Part shown: positions 1 through 7,894 of the stretch, piece after piece | Layout: each line of letters starts with the position of its first letter | Position numbering within the stretch: position 1 is the stretch's first letter | The notes under the pieces: model-generated | Database searches by the model: none | What the model was told of the DNA's origin: nothing | Seen by the model: the letters and a program-made list of their open reading frames with translations, nothing else | Translations under genes and position numbers: made by a program | Source: Sphingomonadales bacterium | GTDB taxonomy: Bacteria; Pseudomonadota; Alphaproteobacteria; Sphingomonadales; Kordiimonadaceae | DNA length: 64,000 bases | Direction: 5' to 3' | Assembly: GCA_011088215.1 (NCBI GenBank) | Contig: JAALKD010000005.1 | Span: 1 to 64,000, forward strand

Positions 1-1705
1 TAAGTTGGTGATCTGCGAAGGCTGCTGCGCGCGCCGAAAGTGCCATGTAGGTTAATGAGGGATTTTGGCATGCTGATGAGGTCATGGAGGCGCCGTCTGT
101 GACAAATAAATTATCGACCTGATGGCATTGGTTTCTCGCGTTTAGGTAACTTTCCTCAGGCCTGCTACCCATGCGGGCGGTACCCATTTCATGGATGGCA
201 ATGCCGGGATATGATTTGCGCTGGTAGCCGTTGATATCTTTGAATCCAGCGGCCTCAAGCATTTCAATGGCAGTTCGCTCCATATCGCCCTTAATTCTTT
301 TTTCATTTTCTCCGTACTCACAGCTGATTTCGAGGAGGGGCATGTCCCACTGATCAGTTTCTGTGGTGCTGAGAGATACATGGTTCTCATACTTAGGTAG
401 CATTTCACCGAAACCGCCGAGCGAAAAGCGCCATGTCCCTGGCTTTTGTATCTGCCTTTTGAAGTCCTCGCCGATACCCTTGGAATTAATGGCGGATTGC
501 CAGCTGGAACGTCTCGCCTCGCCCTGAAATCCATAACCGCGCAGAAAATTATCTGTGGTTTCAGTTATGTTCTTAAATCTTGGGATATAAAGTGAAGTTG
601 GTCGTCTGCCGCTATAATAGAGGTCATCGTATCCTTCGACGGTTGCAGTGGCACCGGCGCCGGATACATGGTCCATCAAATAGTGACCAAGAACATTGCC
701 CATGTTGCCAATTCCGTTTGGATAGGATTCGCTACGGGAGTTCAAGAGGATTTGAGCTGTACCGAGTGTTGATGCGCAAACAAACACAATGCGGGCAGAG
801 ATAAAAACCTGATCACCTGACTGCATATCCACCATTCGAACGCCGGTGGCTTTCTTGGTTTCAGGGTCATAGATCACTTCCTGTGCTTGGGCATTTGGGA
901 TGAGTGTTAAGTTGCCTGTTCGCGCAGCAGCAGGCAACGTCGCTGACAAACTGGAAAAGTAACCACCCCAAGAACAACCGCGCTGACATTCGTTCCGTGC
1001 CTGGCATGGGCCTCGTCCAAGTTCCAGTTGTTCTTCTGTCGGGTCGGTCAGATGCGCGCACCGCCCCATTATCACTTTGCGACCGGAAAACGCCTGTTCG
1101 ATGGCCGCTTTGGCATCTATTTCAACTTGGTTCATCACGAACGGTTTTTGAAAAACACCGTCCGGTAACTGAGGCAGGCTTTCGGCAGAGCCGCTTATGC
1201 CAGCGAAGCGTTCCACATAGCTGTACCAATCTTTCAGGTCATCGTAACCGATTGGCCAGTCGCATCCGTGGCCATCAAGTTTGTTGGCTCGGAAGTCCAT
1301 CTCGCTCCAACGGTAAGCGTGGCGGTGCCAGAGAAGCGATCTGCCACCGACACTACTACTGCGAATCCAGTCGAATCGTTTGTTTTGTTTGACCCGGAAC
1401 GGGTGATCACTATCTTTGATAAAATGCCGTTTGGTATATTCGTCGAAGGCATAGCACAGGCGGACATGTTCAAAATTTTGTTGCGCTTCTTCCTTGCTTA
1501 CGTTTCCGCGGCCAGGTAGTTCCCAAGGGCCTTTGCCCTCGGTTTTATACCCTGCTCCGTGTTCAAGTGGTTCACCACGATCAAGTACAACTGTTTTGTA
1601 TCCACGTTCGCACATCTCCTTGGCGACCCAGCCCCCCGACATACCTGATCCAATTACTAGAACGTCGAAATCTTTACCCTCATTTGAAACCGTTGCCTGC
1701 GTCAT
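1..1705 (-). CDS. GMC-family FAD oxidoreductase, C-terminal end cut by window edge
   Basis: An open frame of 568 codons runs from an ATG at 1705 to the window edge without a stop. The N-terminus has the FAD-binding motif VIGSGMSGG at about residues 17-25. The C-terminal part has HEMGTARMG, which carries the usual active-site His, and the CQNPSLTYMALSARAA block typical of GMC dehydrogenases that pair with a gluconate-2-dehydrogenase-type subunit 3. Only a few residues should be missing. The ATG overlaps the stop of the upstream subunit 3 gene (ATGA), so the two are probably co-translated. Family members oxidise sugars or glycosides (gluconate, glucose, or C3 of glucosides) and pass electrons to a membrane cytochrome. 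Which substrate is used here cannot be read from sequence; the neighbouring TIM-barrel and Gfo/Idh genes favour a glycoside or 3-keto-sugar pathway. Confidence 0.9.
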   Translation of the reverse strand, partial: MTQATVSNEGKDFDVLVIGSGMSGGWVAKEMCERGYKTVVLDRGEPLEHGAGYKTEGKGPWELPGRGNVSKEEAQQNFEHVRLCYAFDEYTKRHFIKDSDHPFRVKQNKRFDWIRSSSVGGRSLLWHRHAYRWSEMDFRANKLDGHGCDWPIGYDDLKDWYSYVERFAGISGSAESLPQLPDGVFQKPFVMNQVEIDAKAAIEQAFSGRKVIMGRCAHLTDPTEEQLELGRGPCQARNECQRGCSWGGYFSSLSATLPAAARTGNLTLIPNAQAQEVIYDPETKKATGVRMVDMQSGDQVFISARIVFVCASTLGTAQILLNSRSESYPNGIGNMGNVLGHYLMDHVSGAGATATVEGYDDLYYSGRRPTSLYIPRFKNITETTDNFLRGYGFQGEARRSSWQSAINSKGIGEDFKRQIQKPGTWRFSLGGFGEMLPKYENHVSLSTTETDQWDMPLLEISCEYGENEKRIKGDMERTAIEMLEAAGFKDINGYQRKSYPGIAIHEMGTARMGSRPEESYLNARNQCHQVDNLFVTDGASMTSSACQNPSLTYMALSARAAAFADHQL

Positions 1706-2241
1706 GTCGACCATGCTTTCGTTTTGTCCGTTTTTCGAAACGTTACGTAACCGTCAGGGACGGGATCGTAGGCAAGTTCCAGTGTGGCGCCTACTTCGGA
1801 TGTATAGTATCCGATCAGTATTAACTCCTTGAGTTGACGATAGAATTTCAAGTTCGGCGGCAGATTGTCAATCTGGTTATCCAGTTTTTTTACTACTGCA
1901 TATTGGACCTCTGGGCTGGTGGTGGAAAAGCCTGAATTGAGTGACAGAAAGCTGGCAAGGCCGGTCAAAAAGCTTTCTGTTTCGCCGTGTGTGAACCAAT
2001 TAGCCAGCGCCTGATCAATGAATTCGGGTACACCAACACCAGTCGCGTTCGGCGTATCCGTTTCCGGGATAATTATGTCTGCGATGGCGGATACAGTAGC
2101 TAGCTGTTTTTGTGACAGGATTTTATGTGTATCGTCGGACGAAATGCTAAAACTCGAATTCAACGCCATCGTTGATGAGGGGAGCAAGCTGCCTCCCATC
2201 AATGCTGATATGCCAAGCAGAATTTGTCTTCTGTCAAGCAT
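1702..2241 (-). CDS. Gluconate 2-dehydrogenase subunit 3 family protein
   Basis: This is a small (179 aa) exported partner subunit for the GMC dehydrogenase encoded immediately downstream. The N-terminus has a twin-arginine stretch (DRRQILLGIS) followed by a hydrophobic segment and a small-residue cleavage region, consistent with Tat export. The body contains the PETDTPNATGVGVPEFID motif typical of subunit 3 proteins, at about residues 58-75. In characterised complexes this subunit is needed for maturation and export of the FAD subunit. It overlaps the GMC start by 4 nt. A palindromic operator lies about 35 nt upstream of its start, shared with the divergent gntK. Confidence 0.88.
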   Translation of the reverse strand: MLDRRQILLGISALMGGSLLPSSTMALNSSFSISSDDTHKILSQKQLATVSAIADIIIPETDTPNATGVGVPEFIDQALANWFTHGETESFLTGLASFLSLNSGFSTTSPEVQYAVVKKLDNQIDNLPPNLKFYRQLKELILIGYYTSEVGATLELAYDPVPDGYVTFRKTDKTKAWST

Positions 2242-2274
2242 CAGGCAATTTATCCTCTCCCCAAGGTTAGAAAA

Positions 2275-2288
2275 TGAAACCGGTTACA
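2275..2288. promoter_or_regulatory. LacI-type operator between subunit 3 and gntK
   Basis: The 14-mer TGAAACCGGTTACA differs at one position from the perfect palindrome TGTAACCGGTTACA, which is found at 4969 and 7704. It sits in the divergent promoter region of the dehydrogenase operon and gntK. It covers a possible -35 (TTACAT, 2284-2289) which, after a 16 bp spacer, faces TAATAT (2306-2311) in the gntK direction. The likely binder is the LacI protein encoded at 6372-7379; this is inference. Confidence 0.65.
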
Positions 2289-2381
2289 TTTTCTAAATTC
2301 TACCCTAATATGCTTTTATGAATTTGCAATATGAAATTTGATTATACAGGGTTTCGTTGCCTAATCTAATGGGGTGTCCAA

Positions 2382-2885
2382 TTGGTTAAAGCTTCTGAAG
2401 TTGTTATTTTGATGGGTGTAAGTGGCTGTGGAAAGTCTACTGTAGGCAGAGCCTTAGCTCTAATATCCGGATTGGTTTTTGTTGATGCCGATGACTATCA
2501 TCCAGCGGCAAATGTCGCGAAAATGGAAGCTGGAATTCCGCTCACTGATGATGATCGTCAGCCTTGGCTTGAGCGCCTGGCTAGATTGATTGCCGAAAAA
2601 ACAGGAAATGGAATCGGCATTGTACTGGCTTGCTCTGCGCTTAAAAAAAGCCATCGGCTAACCTTGTCGTCAGGGTTTGCAAAGTCGCAGTTTGTGTTTC
2701 TTGAGGGGTCGATTGAGTTGATTGGCGCCCGTATGCAAAATCGTGAGGGGCATTTCATGGCAAGAACGCTGCTCGCCAGTCAATTCGAAACGTTAGAAGT
2801 ACCAGAATTTGCCCTTAGAGTGTCAATTGACCAGCCAGTTGAGGCAATTCTTCAGGAAATTCGGAAGGGGTTGAAGTCCAGCTAG
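2382..2885 (+). CDS. gntK: Gluconokinase
   Basis: Cytoplasmic kinase converting gluconate and ATP to 6-phosphogluconate, which feeds the Entner-Doudoroff or pentose phosphate pathway. The 167 aa length is normal for GntK. The Walker A motif MGVSGCGKST is near residue 11, followed by the gluconokinase signature DADDYHPAANVAKM, a CSALKKSHR block and the GHFMARTLLASQFETLE lid segment. The start is a TTG with no better upstream choice; the next in-frame ATG would begin inside the Walker A strand. It diverges from the dehydrogenase operon across a shared operator. Its presence suggests gluconate is an intermediate or a co-regulated substrate of this locus. Confidence 0.93.
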   Translation: MVKASEVVILMGVSGCGKSTVGRALALISGLVFVDADDYHPAANVAKMEAGIPLTDDDRQPWLERLARLIAEKTGNGIGIVLACSALKKSHRLTLSSGFAKSQFVFLEGSIELIGARMQNREGHFMARTLLASQFETLEVPEFALRVSIDQPVEAILQEIRKGLKSS

Positions 2886-2886
2886 A

Positions 2887-3798
2887 TTACAGGAATTTAC
2901 GCAGGAAACTTCCACTTTCAACAAGTGCTCGTTTAAGGTCTTCTAATGTTTCCTCATAGTCGCTGTCTTCTACTTCAATGCAGAACGCACCATCAAACCC
3001 CGTTTTTTTCAATGCAGACACATAGTCTTTCCAGTTGATATCACCGCGGCCTGGAAGGCGAGGGTCGTGATAGGATAATGGCAGTGCCATCGTTCCAACG
3101 TCGTCAAGGCGATCCTGGTCAACTTTTACGTCTTTGGCGTGAGCATGAAAAAACTTGTCTGCGAACTCGTTGAGCGGCTTCATATAATCCATTTGCATCC
3201 AAACGAGGTGGGAGGGGTCGTAGTTCAATCCAAAATAGTCACTTTTCAGGTCCGTGAACATTCGACGCCAGATAGCGGGACTATATGCCAAATTCTTGCC
3301 GGCTGGCCATTCGTCTTCGGTAAAATACATGGCGCAATTTTCAATTGCGATACGCACGTTTTTACCCTCTGCATAATCCAGAAGTGGTCGCCAGACATCT
3401 AGGAAATTCTGCCAGTTGTCATCTACCGATTTGGTCCAGTCATTGCCGACAAAGGTAGTAACCAAGTTAATTTCAAGAAGAGCTGCCGCATCAATTACCT
3501 TCCTCAGGTGGGTCACGCCAAGGTTTGCTTCATCCGGGTTTGGGGACAACAAATTTGGATAGTAACCAAGCGCGCTGATGGAAACATCTTTGTCAGTGCA
3601 ATATGTGAGTGTTTCCTGAGCGTCTTTTTCGGTGAAATTGCAAATATCAAGATGAGTTACGCCAGCATATTTTCGGTCTGCATCGCCGGGCGGCCAGCAC
3701 ATGATTTCAACACATGAAAAATTATGTTCCGCAGCGAAATCGATAACTTGATGGAACGATAAGTCTGCTAAAATGGCGCTTTGGAAACCGAACTGCAT
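2887..3798 (-). CDS. Sugar phosphate isomerase/epimerase (xylose isomerase-like TIM barrel)
   Basis: A 303 aa protein of the AP-endonuclease/xylose-isomerase-like TIM barrel family. The metal-binding strand ends are visible: SCVEIMCWP near the N-terminus, IAIENC near the middle, LNYDPSHLVW, HAHAKDV and CIEVEDSDYEE near the C-terminus, giving the usual Glu/Asp/His/Glu metal site. Such proteins isomerise, epimerise or eliminate keto-sugars. It follows the Gfo/Idh/MocA gene by only 5 nt on the same strand, and this pair is common in inositol and 3-keto-glycoside pathways. It ends 1 nt beyond the convergent gntK stop. The exact reaction is unknown. Confidence 0.87.
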   Translation of the reverse strand: MQFGFQSAILADLSFHQVIDFAAEHNFSCVEIMCWPPGDADRKYAGVTHLDICNFTEKDAQETLTYCTDKDVSISALGYYPNLLSPNPDEANLGVTHLRKVIDAAALLEINLVTTFVGNDWTKSVDDNWQNFLDVWRPLLDYAEGKNVRIAIENCAMYFTEDEWPAGKNLAYSPAIWRRMFTDLKSDYFGLNYDPSHLVWMQMDYMKPLNEFADKFFHAHAKDVKVDQDRLDDVGTMALPLSYHDPRLPGRGDINWKDYVSALKKTGFDGAFCIEVEDSDYEETLEDLKRALVESGSFLRKFL

Positions 3799-3803
3799 GT
3801 TGC

Positions 3804-4916
3804 TTATTTCACCTCTACCCAGCTCTCACGTTTATGACTTTCAAGGATTGCCTCACATAAGAGAAGTTCCCGGTGTCCATCAGAAAACGTTGGAAATGGG
3901 GCAGGCGCGCTGGGATCGTCTGCCTCTATATAATTATAAAAAGCGCGAAAGCATTGCTTGAATGTATCCGGATATCCTTCGTTATGTCCGCCTGGATAGT
4001 CGGCATATTTGGCGGCATCTTTACCCAATAGAGATGGATCTTTGAGCAGGATTTCATTGGGTCGGTCCCTGTAACCAAGCCAAAGTTCATTTGGTGTTTC
4101 GCTGTTCCAGGCAATGGCTGCTTTCTCCCCCGAAATTTCATAGCGAATGGTATTTTTGCGACCTGACGAAACCTGCGATATGAAAAAATTTCCTGTGGTT
4201 CCGTCATCCATTCGGAACAGGACGCTACCAAAGTCCTCTGTGTCTATTGCAATTGGTGTTCGTTGACCGGATATCGGCGCAAGGCGCTTTTCATGCACAA
4301 TGGAGAGGTCAGAAAAAATGCGCTGAATTTTTTTGCCGGTGATCATCTGGATCATGTCCATCCAGTGAGTCCCGATGTCGGCGATGGACCGCAAAGCGCC
4401 GCCTTCTTTGCTGTCGACGCGCCAATTGTAATCTGTGTCAAACTGAAGCCAATCCTGAACATAACAACCGTTGATATGAAACAGGCGCCCCAGTTTTTGT
4501 GAGTTTACGATGTCACGGGCATGTAGATTGAGCGGATAGTATCGCAGGTTGTAACAAACCCCTGCCGCCAGCCCGCTAGCCTTGGCCATCTCTGCCAGCA
4601 GAGAAGATTCCATGGAATTCATAGCTAGAGGCTTTTCACACATAACGTGTTTCCCGACGTCCAGTGCTCGCTTTGCCATATCAAAATGTAGTCGATTGGG
4701 TACACAAATATGCACCACGTCAACATCAGTGTCTGAAAGCAATTCTTCATAACTGGTATAGGCTTTTGGAAGCCCCAGCCCCTTGGCGGACTCAGTGGCT
4801 TTTTTGCTGGAGCTTGCAACGATCCCGCTCACCCTTATACCAAGGCGCCGTATCGCTTCGAGATGTGCATTGCCCATAAATCCGGACCCCGCGATGGCAG
4901 CGGTTGACTGGTACAT
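3804..4916 (-). CDS. Gfo/Idh/MocA family NAD(P)-dependent oxidoreductase
   Basis: A 370 aa cytoplasmic dehydrogenase. The N-terminal Rossmann fold shows AIAGSGFMGNAHLEAIRR, and the conserved CEKPLAM motif (lysine of the family EKP signature) lies near residue 94. The C-terminal half has the family's dimerisation sheet, with GTHWMDM carrying the His expected in the active site. Family members oxidise or reduce sugar hydroxyls, often at C3. It is first in a two-gene operon with the TIM barrel gene, and its promoter contains a TGTAACCGGTTACA operator. The role proposed here is oxidoreduction of a keto-sugar formed by, or acting alongside, the GMC dehydrogenase. Confidence 0.9.
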   Translation of the reverse strand: MYQSTAAIAGSGFMGNAHLEAIRRLGIRVSGIVASSSKKATESAKGLGLPKAYTSYEELLSDTDVDVVHICVPNRLHFDMAKRALDVGKHVMCEKPLAMNSMESSLLAEMAKASGLAAGVCYNLRYYPLNLHARDIVNSQKLGRLFHINGCYVQDWLQFDTDYNWRVDSKEGGALRSIADIGTHWMDMIQMITGKKIQRIFSDLSIVHEKRLAPISGQRTPIAIDTEDFGSVLFRMDDGTTGNFFISQVSSGRKNTIRYEISGEKAAIAWNSETPNELWLGYRDRPNEILLKDPSLLGKDAAKYADYPGGHNEGYPDTFKQCFRAFYNYIEADDPSAPAPFPTFSDGHRELLLCEAILESHKRESWVEVK

Positions 4917-4966
4917 GCCTTTCCCCTTTATCGATTGGCAGAATTACTTTGCAACATATGCTGCAT

Positions 4967-4996
4967 ATTGTAACCGGTTACATTTTCGCTTGTCAA
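4967..4996 (-). promoter_or_regulatory. Promoter of the Gfo/Idh operon with embedded LacI operator
   Basis: On the minus strand TTGACA (4996-4991) and TACAAT (4972-4967) are separated by 18 bp, a near-consensus sigma-70-type promoter. The perfect 14 bp palindrome TGTAACCGGTTACA (4969-4982) overlaps the -10 and the spacer, so bound repressor would block polymerase. The same operator lies upstream of the divergent MFS gene at 5079. Confidence 0.72.
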
Positions 4997-5078
4997 GCGC
5001 AGGAAACATGCGTAATCTGGCATTGGGAAGAGTAGAGATTTTGCGCTCTACGCGCCGTGTTCGGTGAAGGGGAGATGC

Positions 5079-6311
5079 GTGTCAGGTCTAATTTATACAC
5101 GTCTAAGTACCATGATGTTCCTTCAGTTTTTTGTCTGGGGGGCATGGTTTGTAACACTTGGTACTTATTTGGCAGGCATTGGTTTTAGCGGGTCCGATAT
5201 TGGCCTTGCATATCTTACCAACAACATTGGGGCCATGGTTGCGCCATTTTTTGTCGGTTTGATTGCAGATCGGTTTTTCGCGTCGGAGAAGATAATGGGC
5301 GTGCTTCATGTGAGCGGTGCGTTTGTCCTTTACCTCGTGTCAGACTTGGAACTTCAATCCTCCATTATCATTGGACTGATACTATATAATATCTGCTATA
5401 TGCCGACGCTGGCACTTGTGAACGCGGTTTCCTTCAACGCAATGAATTCCCCGAACACCCAGTTTCCAAAAGTGCGTGTTTGGGGAACGCTTGGGTGGAT
5501 CGTGGCAGGTCTTACTATAAGCTTCTTGCTGGCAGGTTATGTAGAGAATATTGAAGCGACGTCAACGCCGATGAAGCTTGCGGCTGCTGCATCACTTATT
5601 TTGGGCCTATATAGCTTTACCCTTCCGAATACTCCGCCTCAGAATGCAGGCGGGCGAACGTCCGTTAAGGATATGATGGGTCTAGATGCTCTGGCGCTTA
5701 TGAAGGACCGGTCGTTTGCAGTTTTTGCGCTTTGTTCGCTCCTGATATCGATTCCGCTGGCTTTCTATTATGCGTTTACAAATCTGTTTCTCAATGAAGT
5801 TGGTATGCCCGCAGTCGCTGCCAGTATGAGCCTGGGCCAGGTATCGGAGGTGGTGTTTATGCTTGTCATGCCGCTGATGTTCGCTCGCCTTGGGGTCAAG
5901 TGGATGCTGTTCGTTGGCATGATTGCGTGGGTTTTGCGATATGCTTTTTTCGCATCGGGTGACTGGGATTCTCTTTCATGGATGTTATACGCGGGCATCG
6001 TCCTTCACGGTATCTGTTATGACTTTTTCTTTGTTACCGGACAGATATACGTAGATCAAAAGGCCGACAAAACCATTCGGGCAAGCGCGCAAGGGCTGAT
6101 TGCTTTGTTAACATATGGTATGGGGCTCGCAATCGGGTCCCTTCTTGCTGGGTTGACGGTGGATTATTATACAGTTGATGGAGTGAAAAACTGGCCAAGC
6201 ATCTGGTGGGTGCCTTGCATTTTTGCTGCCTTCGTGGCTTTGTTATTTCATCTGTTGTTTAAGGAAGACATAAAGCAGAGCGCGGCGATAAAAGCGCCGG
6301 CGTCATCTTGA
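5079..6311 (+). CDS. MFS permease of the nucleoside:H+ symporter (NupG-like) type
   Basis: An inner-membrane transporter of about 410 aa with roughly 12 hydrophobic segments. The opening LSTMMFLQFFVWGAWFVTLG and the GLIADRFF loop are typical of the NupG/XapB-like branch, whose alphaproteobacterial members are often found in sugar loci. An in-frame GTG exists at 5064, but the strong ribosome site AAGGGGAG lies directly before the GTG at 5079, so 5079 is the better start. It lies between the operator at 4969 and the LacI gene at 6372 and is probably co-regulated with them. A sugar or glycoside is a likelier cargo here than a nucleoside, by context only. Confidence 0.85.
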   Translation: MSGLIYTRLSTMMFLQFFVWGAWFVTLGTYLAGIGFSGSDIGLAYLTNNIGAMVAPFFVGLIADRFFASEKIMGVLHVSGAFVLYLVSDLELQSSIIIGLILYNICYMPTLALVNAVSFNAMNSPNTQFPKVRVWGTLGWIVAGLTISFLLAGYVENIEATSTPMKLAAAASLILGLYSFTLPNTPPQNAGGRTSVKDMMGLDALALMKDRSFAVFALCSLLISIPLAFYYAFTNLFLNEVGMPAVAASMSLGQVSEVVFMLVMPLMFARLGVKWMLFVGMIAWVLRYAFFASGDWDSLSWMLYAGIVLHGICYDFFFVTGQIYVDQKADKTIRASAQGLIALLTYGMGLAIGSLLAGLTVDYYTVDGVKNWPSIWWVPCIFAAFVALLFHLLFKEDIKQSAAIKAPASS

Positions 6312-6371
6312 GTTTGGTCAGCCGTTGGTCGTTAGCATGAAATCATGTAGCGGCTCATTCTAGGGGTAGTT

Positions 6372-7379
6372 ATGACAAATATTCGGACCGTCGCAAAGAA
6401 AGCTGGAGTGTCGGTGGCGACTGTATCGCGTGCCATGCAAAAACCAGACGTGGTTTCAGAAAAAACCCGAAAGAAAGTACAAGAGGCAGCTCGCGACGTT
6501 GGGTATAAACCCAATATGATGGCGCAGGTTTTTAGGTCGAAGAAAACCCATTCAATCCTCGTTTTAGTGCCGGACATGTCAAATCCGTTTTTTGCACAGG
6601 TCATAAGTGGAATCCAAAAAGCGGTGCGGCCCCGAGGATACAATCTGGTTCTTGGAAATACACTGGGTAATCAGCAAACTGAGCGGGATTTGGCGCAGCT
6701 TCTAATAACCAACCAGACGGATGGTATAATTCAACTTAGTGCGCGCTACCCGCTAGATGAGCAAGACAAGGGCGGGCATAGGTTGCTTCCGATTGTTAAC
6801 TGTTGCGAATGTGTGAACGACGACAGCATGCCCACTGTTCAGCTTCAGAATGAAGAAGCTGCAAAGGCGATGGCCAACTATCTTGTTGGATTGGGGCATT
6901 CTCGGATTGGCGTTATCACCGGTCCGCCTGAAAGCCCTCTTACAATAGGACGAATGGCCGGATACAAGGCTGCACTAGAGGAGCATAGATTGACCTTTGA
7001 GCAGCAAATTATCGTAGAGGGCGATTATTCTCTGGTGGCGGGCGAAAAGGGTGTTGCAGCTATTTTGTCCTGCGGAGTGGCACCAACAGCAATATTTTGT
7101 TTCAACGATGAAATGGCATTTGGTGCAATGCGGGAGCTGAAGCAACAAGGGCTTCGAGTGCCGGCTGATGTATCGGTGGCTGGTTTCGATGATCTGCCTT
7201 TTTCCAAATATATGAACCCAGCATTGACGAGTGTGCGTCAGCCCTCACTTGATTTTGGCGCGGTTGCCGTTAACCAGCTTTTTGAGCTTATTGAGGGCCG
7301 CGTGATGCGTCAAAGGCATCAATTACTTCCTTTCGAGCTGGCTATTCGCTCCAGTACCTGCGAAGCATCGAACCTATGA
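6372..7379 (+). CDS. LacI-family transcriptional regulator (first of two)
   Basis: A 335 aa repressor-type regulator. The N-terminal HTH reads IRTVAKKAGVSVATVSRAMQ and is followed by the hinge helix and a periplasmic-binding-protein-like ligand domain, ending with the VAGFDDLPFSKYMNPALTSV block typical of the family. The start has a clear ribosome site (AGGGG, 7 nt before the ATG). The hinge reads AQVFRS where most LacI proteins have ARSLR, so the leucine that intercalates into DNA is replaced by Phe. It is encoded 60 nt after the MFS gene. By position it is the best candidate for binding the three TGTAACCGGTTACA sites at 2275, 4969 and 7704; the assignment to this protein rather than the second LacI is inference. 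Confidence 0.93.
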   Translation: MTNIRTVAKKAGVSVATVSRAMQKPDVVSEKTRKKVQEAARDVGYKPNMMAQVFRSKKTHSILVLVPDMSNPFFAQVISGIQKAVRPRGYNLVLGNTLGNQQTERDLAQLLITNQTDGIIQLSARYPLDEQDKGGHRLLPIVNCCECVNDDSMPTVQLQNEEAAKAMANYLVGLGHSRIGVITGPPESPLTIGRMAGYKAALEEHRLTFEQQIIVEGDYSLVAGEKGVAAILSCGVAPTAIFCFNDEMAFGAMRELKQQGLRVPADVSVAGFDDLPFSKYMNPALTSVRQPSLDFGAVAVNQLFELIEGRVMRQRHQLLPFELAIRSSTCEASNL

Positions 7380-7694
7380 TCTGAGAGAAAGAGCGCTTGA
7401 GTTTCCTGAAGACTTCCGTTGGATTATAGGAACGCCTTAAGCGAGTAAATATGATCCCGGGTATTAAAACCGTATAGGAATGCAATTGAGTCTTTCTGAA
7501 AGTGTTTCCATTATTGGAAATTATCTGTGCTTTGAGCCTGCTCTGGAGATAAACGTGGCCTTCAATAAAACTTGCTTGTCGCAGCATAGGTTTTTGGTTT
7601 TAAATTTCCAATCGACAAAACGTGAATCAAAAAATACTATTAATAATAGTGTGTTATGATGTTTTTGTGAGAATTATAAATAGTAAAAAAAACC

Positions 7695-7724
7695 TTTACA
7701 TAATGTAACCGGTTACATTATAGT
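7695..7724 (+). promoter_or_regulatory. Core promoter of the TonB-dependent receptor with perfect operator
   Basis: A -35-like TTTACA (7695-7700) and a -10-like TATAGT (7719-7724) are separated by 18 bp. The spacer is almost exactly filled by the perfect 20 bp palindrome TAATGTAACCGGTTACATTA (7701-7720). This is the strongest copy of the TGTAACCGGTTACA operator in the window, and its geometry is that of a repressor occluding RNA polymerase. Confidence 0.78.
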
Positions 7725-7768
7725 GACTAATTACCAACATGGACCGTAACGAGGAATAGCTCAAAAAT

Positions 7769-7782
7769 TGATAGCGCTGTCA
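7769..7782. promoter_or_regulatory. Second-type LacI operator A upstream of the receptor
   Basis: TGATAGCGCTGTCA is a palindrome with one mismatch pair, of the TGAAARCGCTTTCA type found at 17609, 18742 and 18800. It lies 45 bp downstream of the -10 in the presumed leader, where a bound repressor would act as a roadblock. Confidence 0.55.
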
Positions 7783-7801
7783 TTCGAATTTTAAAAATAA
7801 C

Positions 7802-7815
7802 TGAAAGCGCTATCA
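7802..7815. promoter_or_regulatory. Second-type LacI operator B upstream of the receptor
   Basis: TGAAAGCGCTATCA is near-palindromic and lies 33 bp (about three helical turns) centre to centre from operator A at 7769. Two such sites in phase suggest cooperative binding, probably by the LacI protein encoded at 17653-18687. Confidence 0.58.
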
Positions 7816-7894
7816 TATAATTTTAATTGGGGAATTCTAGGTGTTGGAACGTTTTGGGAGAACAGCCATAATGGGATGTCTAGGGAGAGGAACA

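Larger units (their letters stand above)
7380..7894. other. 515-bp regulatory gap before the TonB-dependent receptor
   Basis: No convincing gene is present. The segment becomes AT-rich from about 7600 and holds the receptor's promoter (7695-7724), a perfect operator inside it, and two operators of a second type at 7769 and 7802. A weak inverted repeat, TTTCCA(TTAT)TGGAAA, lies at 7505-7520. An upstream in-frame extension of the receptor to 7841 exists but is rejected in favour of the start at 7895. Confidence 0.6.

Noticed and set aside
142..1519. Several short plus- and minus-strand open frames in the first 1.5 kb
   Set aside because: They are other-frame shadows of the continuous GMC oxidoreductase frame that runs off the left edge.
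7505..7520. TTTCCA-TTAT-TGGAAA as terminator of the first LacI gene
   Set aside because: The stem is only 6 bp and AT-rich, 125 nt after the stop and without a T run.
7841..7894. N-terminal extension of the TonB-dependent receptor
   Set aside because: It lacks a ribosome site and would put 18 residues before a proper signal peptide that has its own strong site at 7895.
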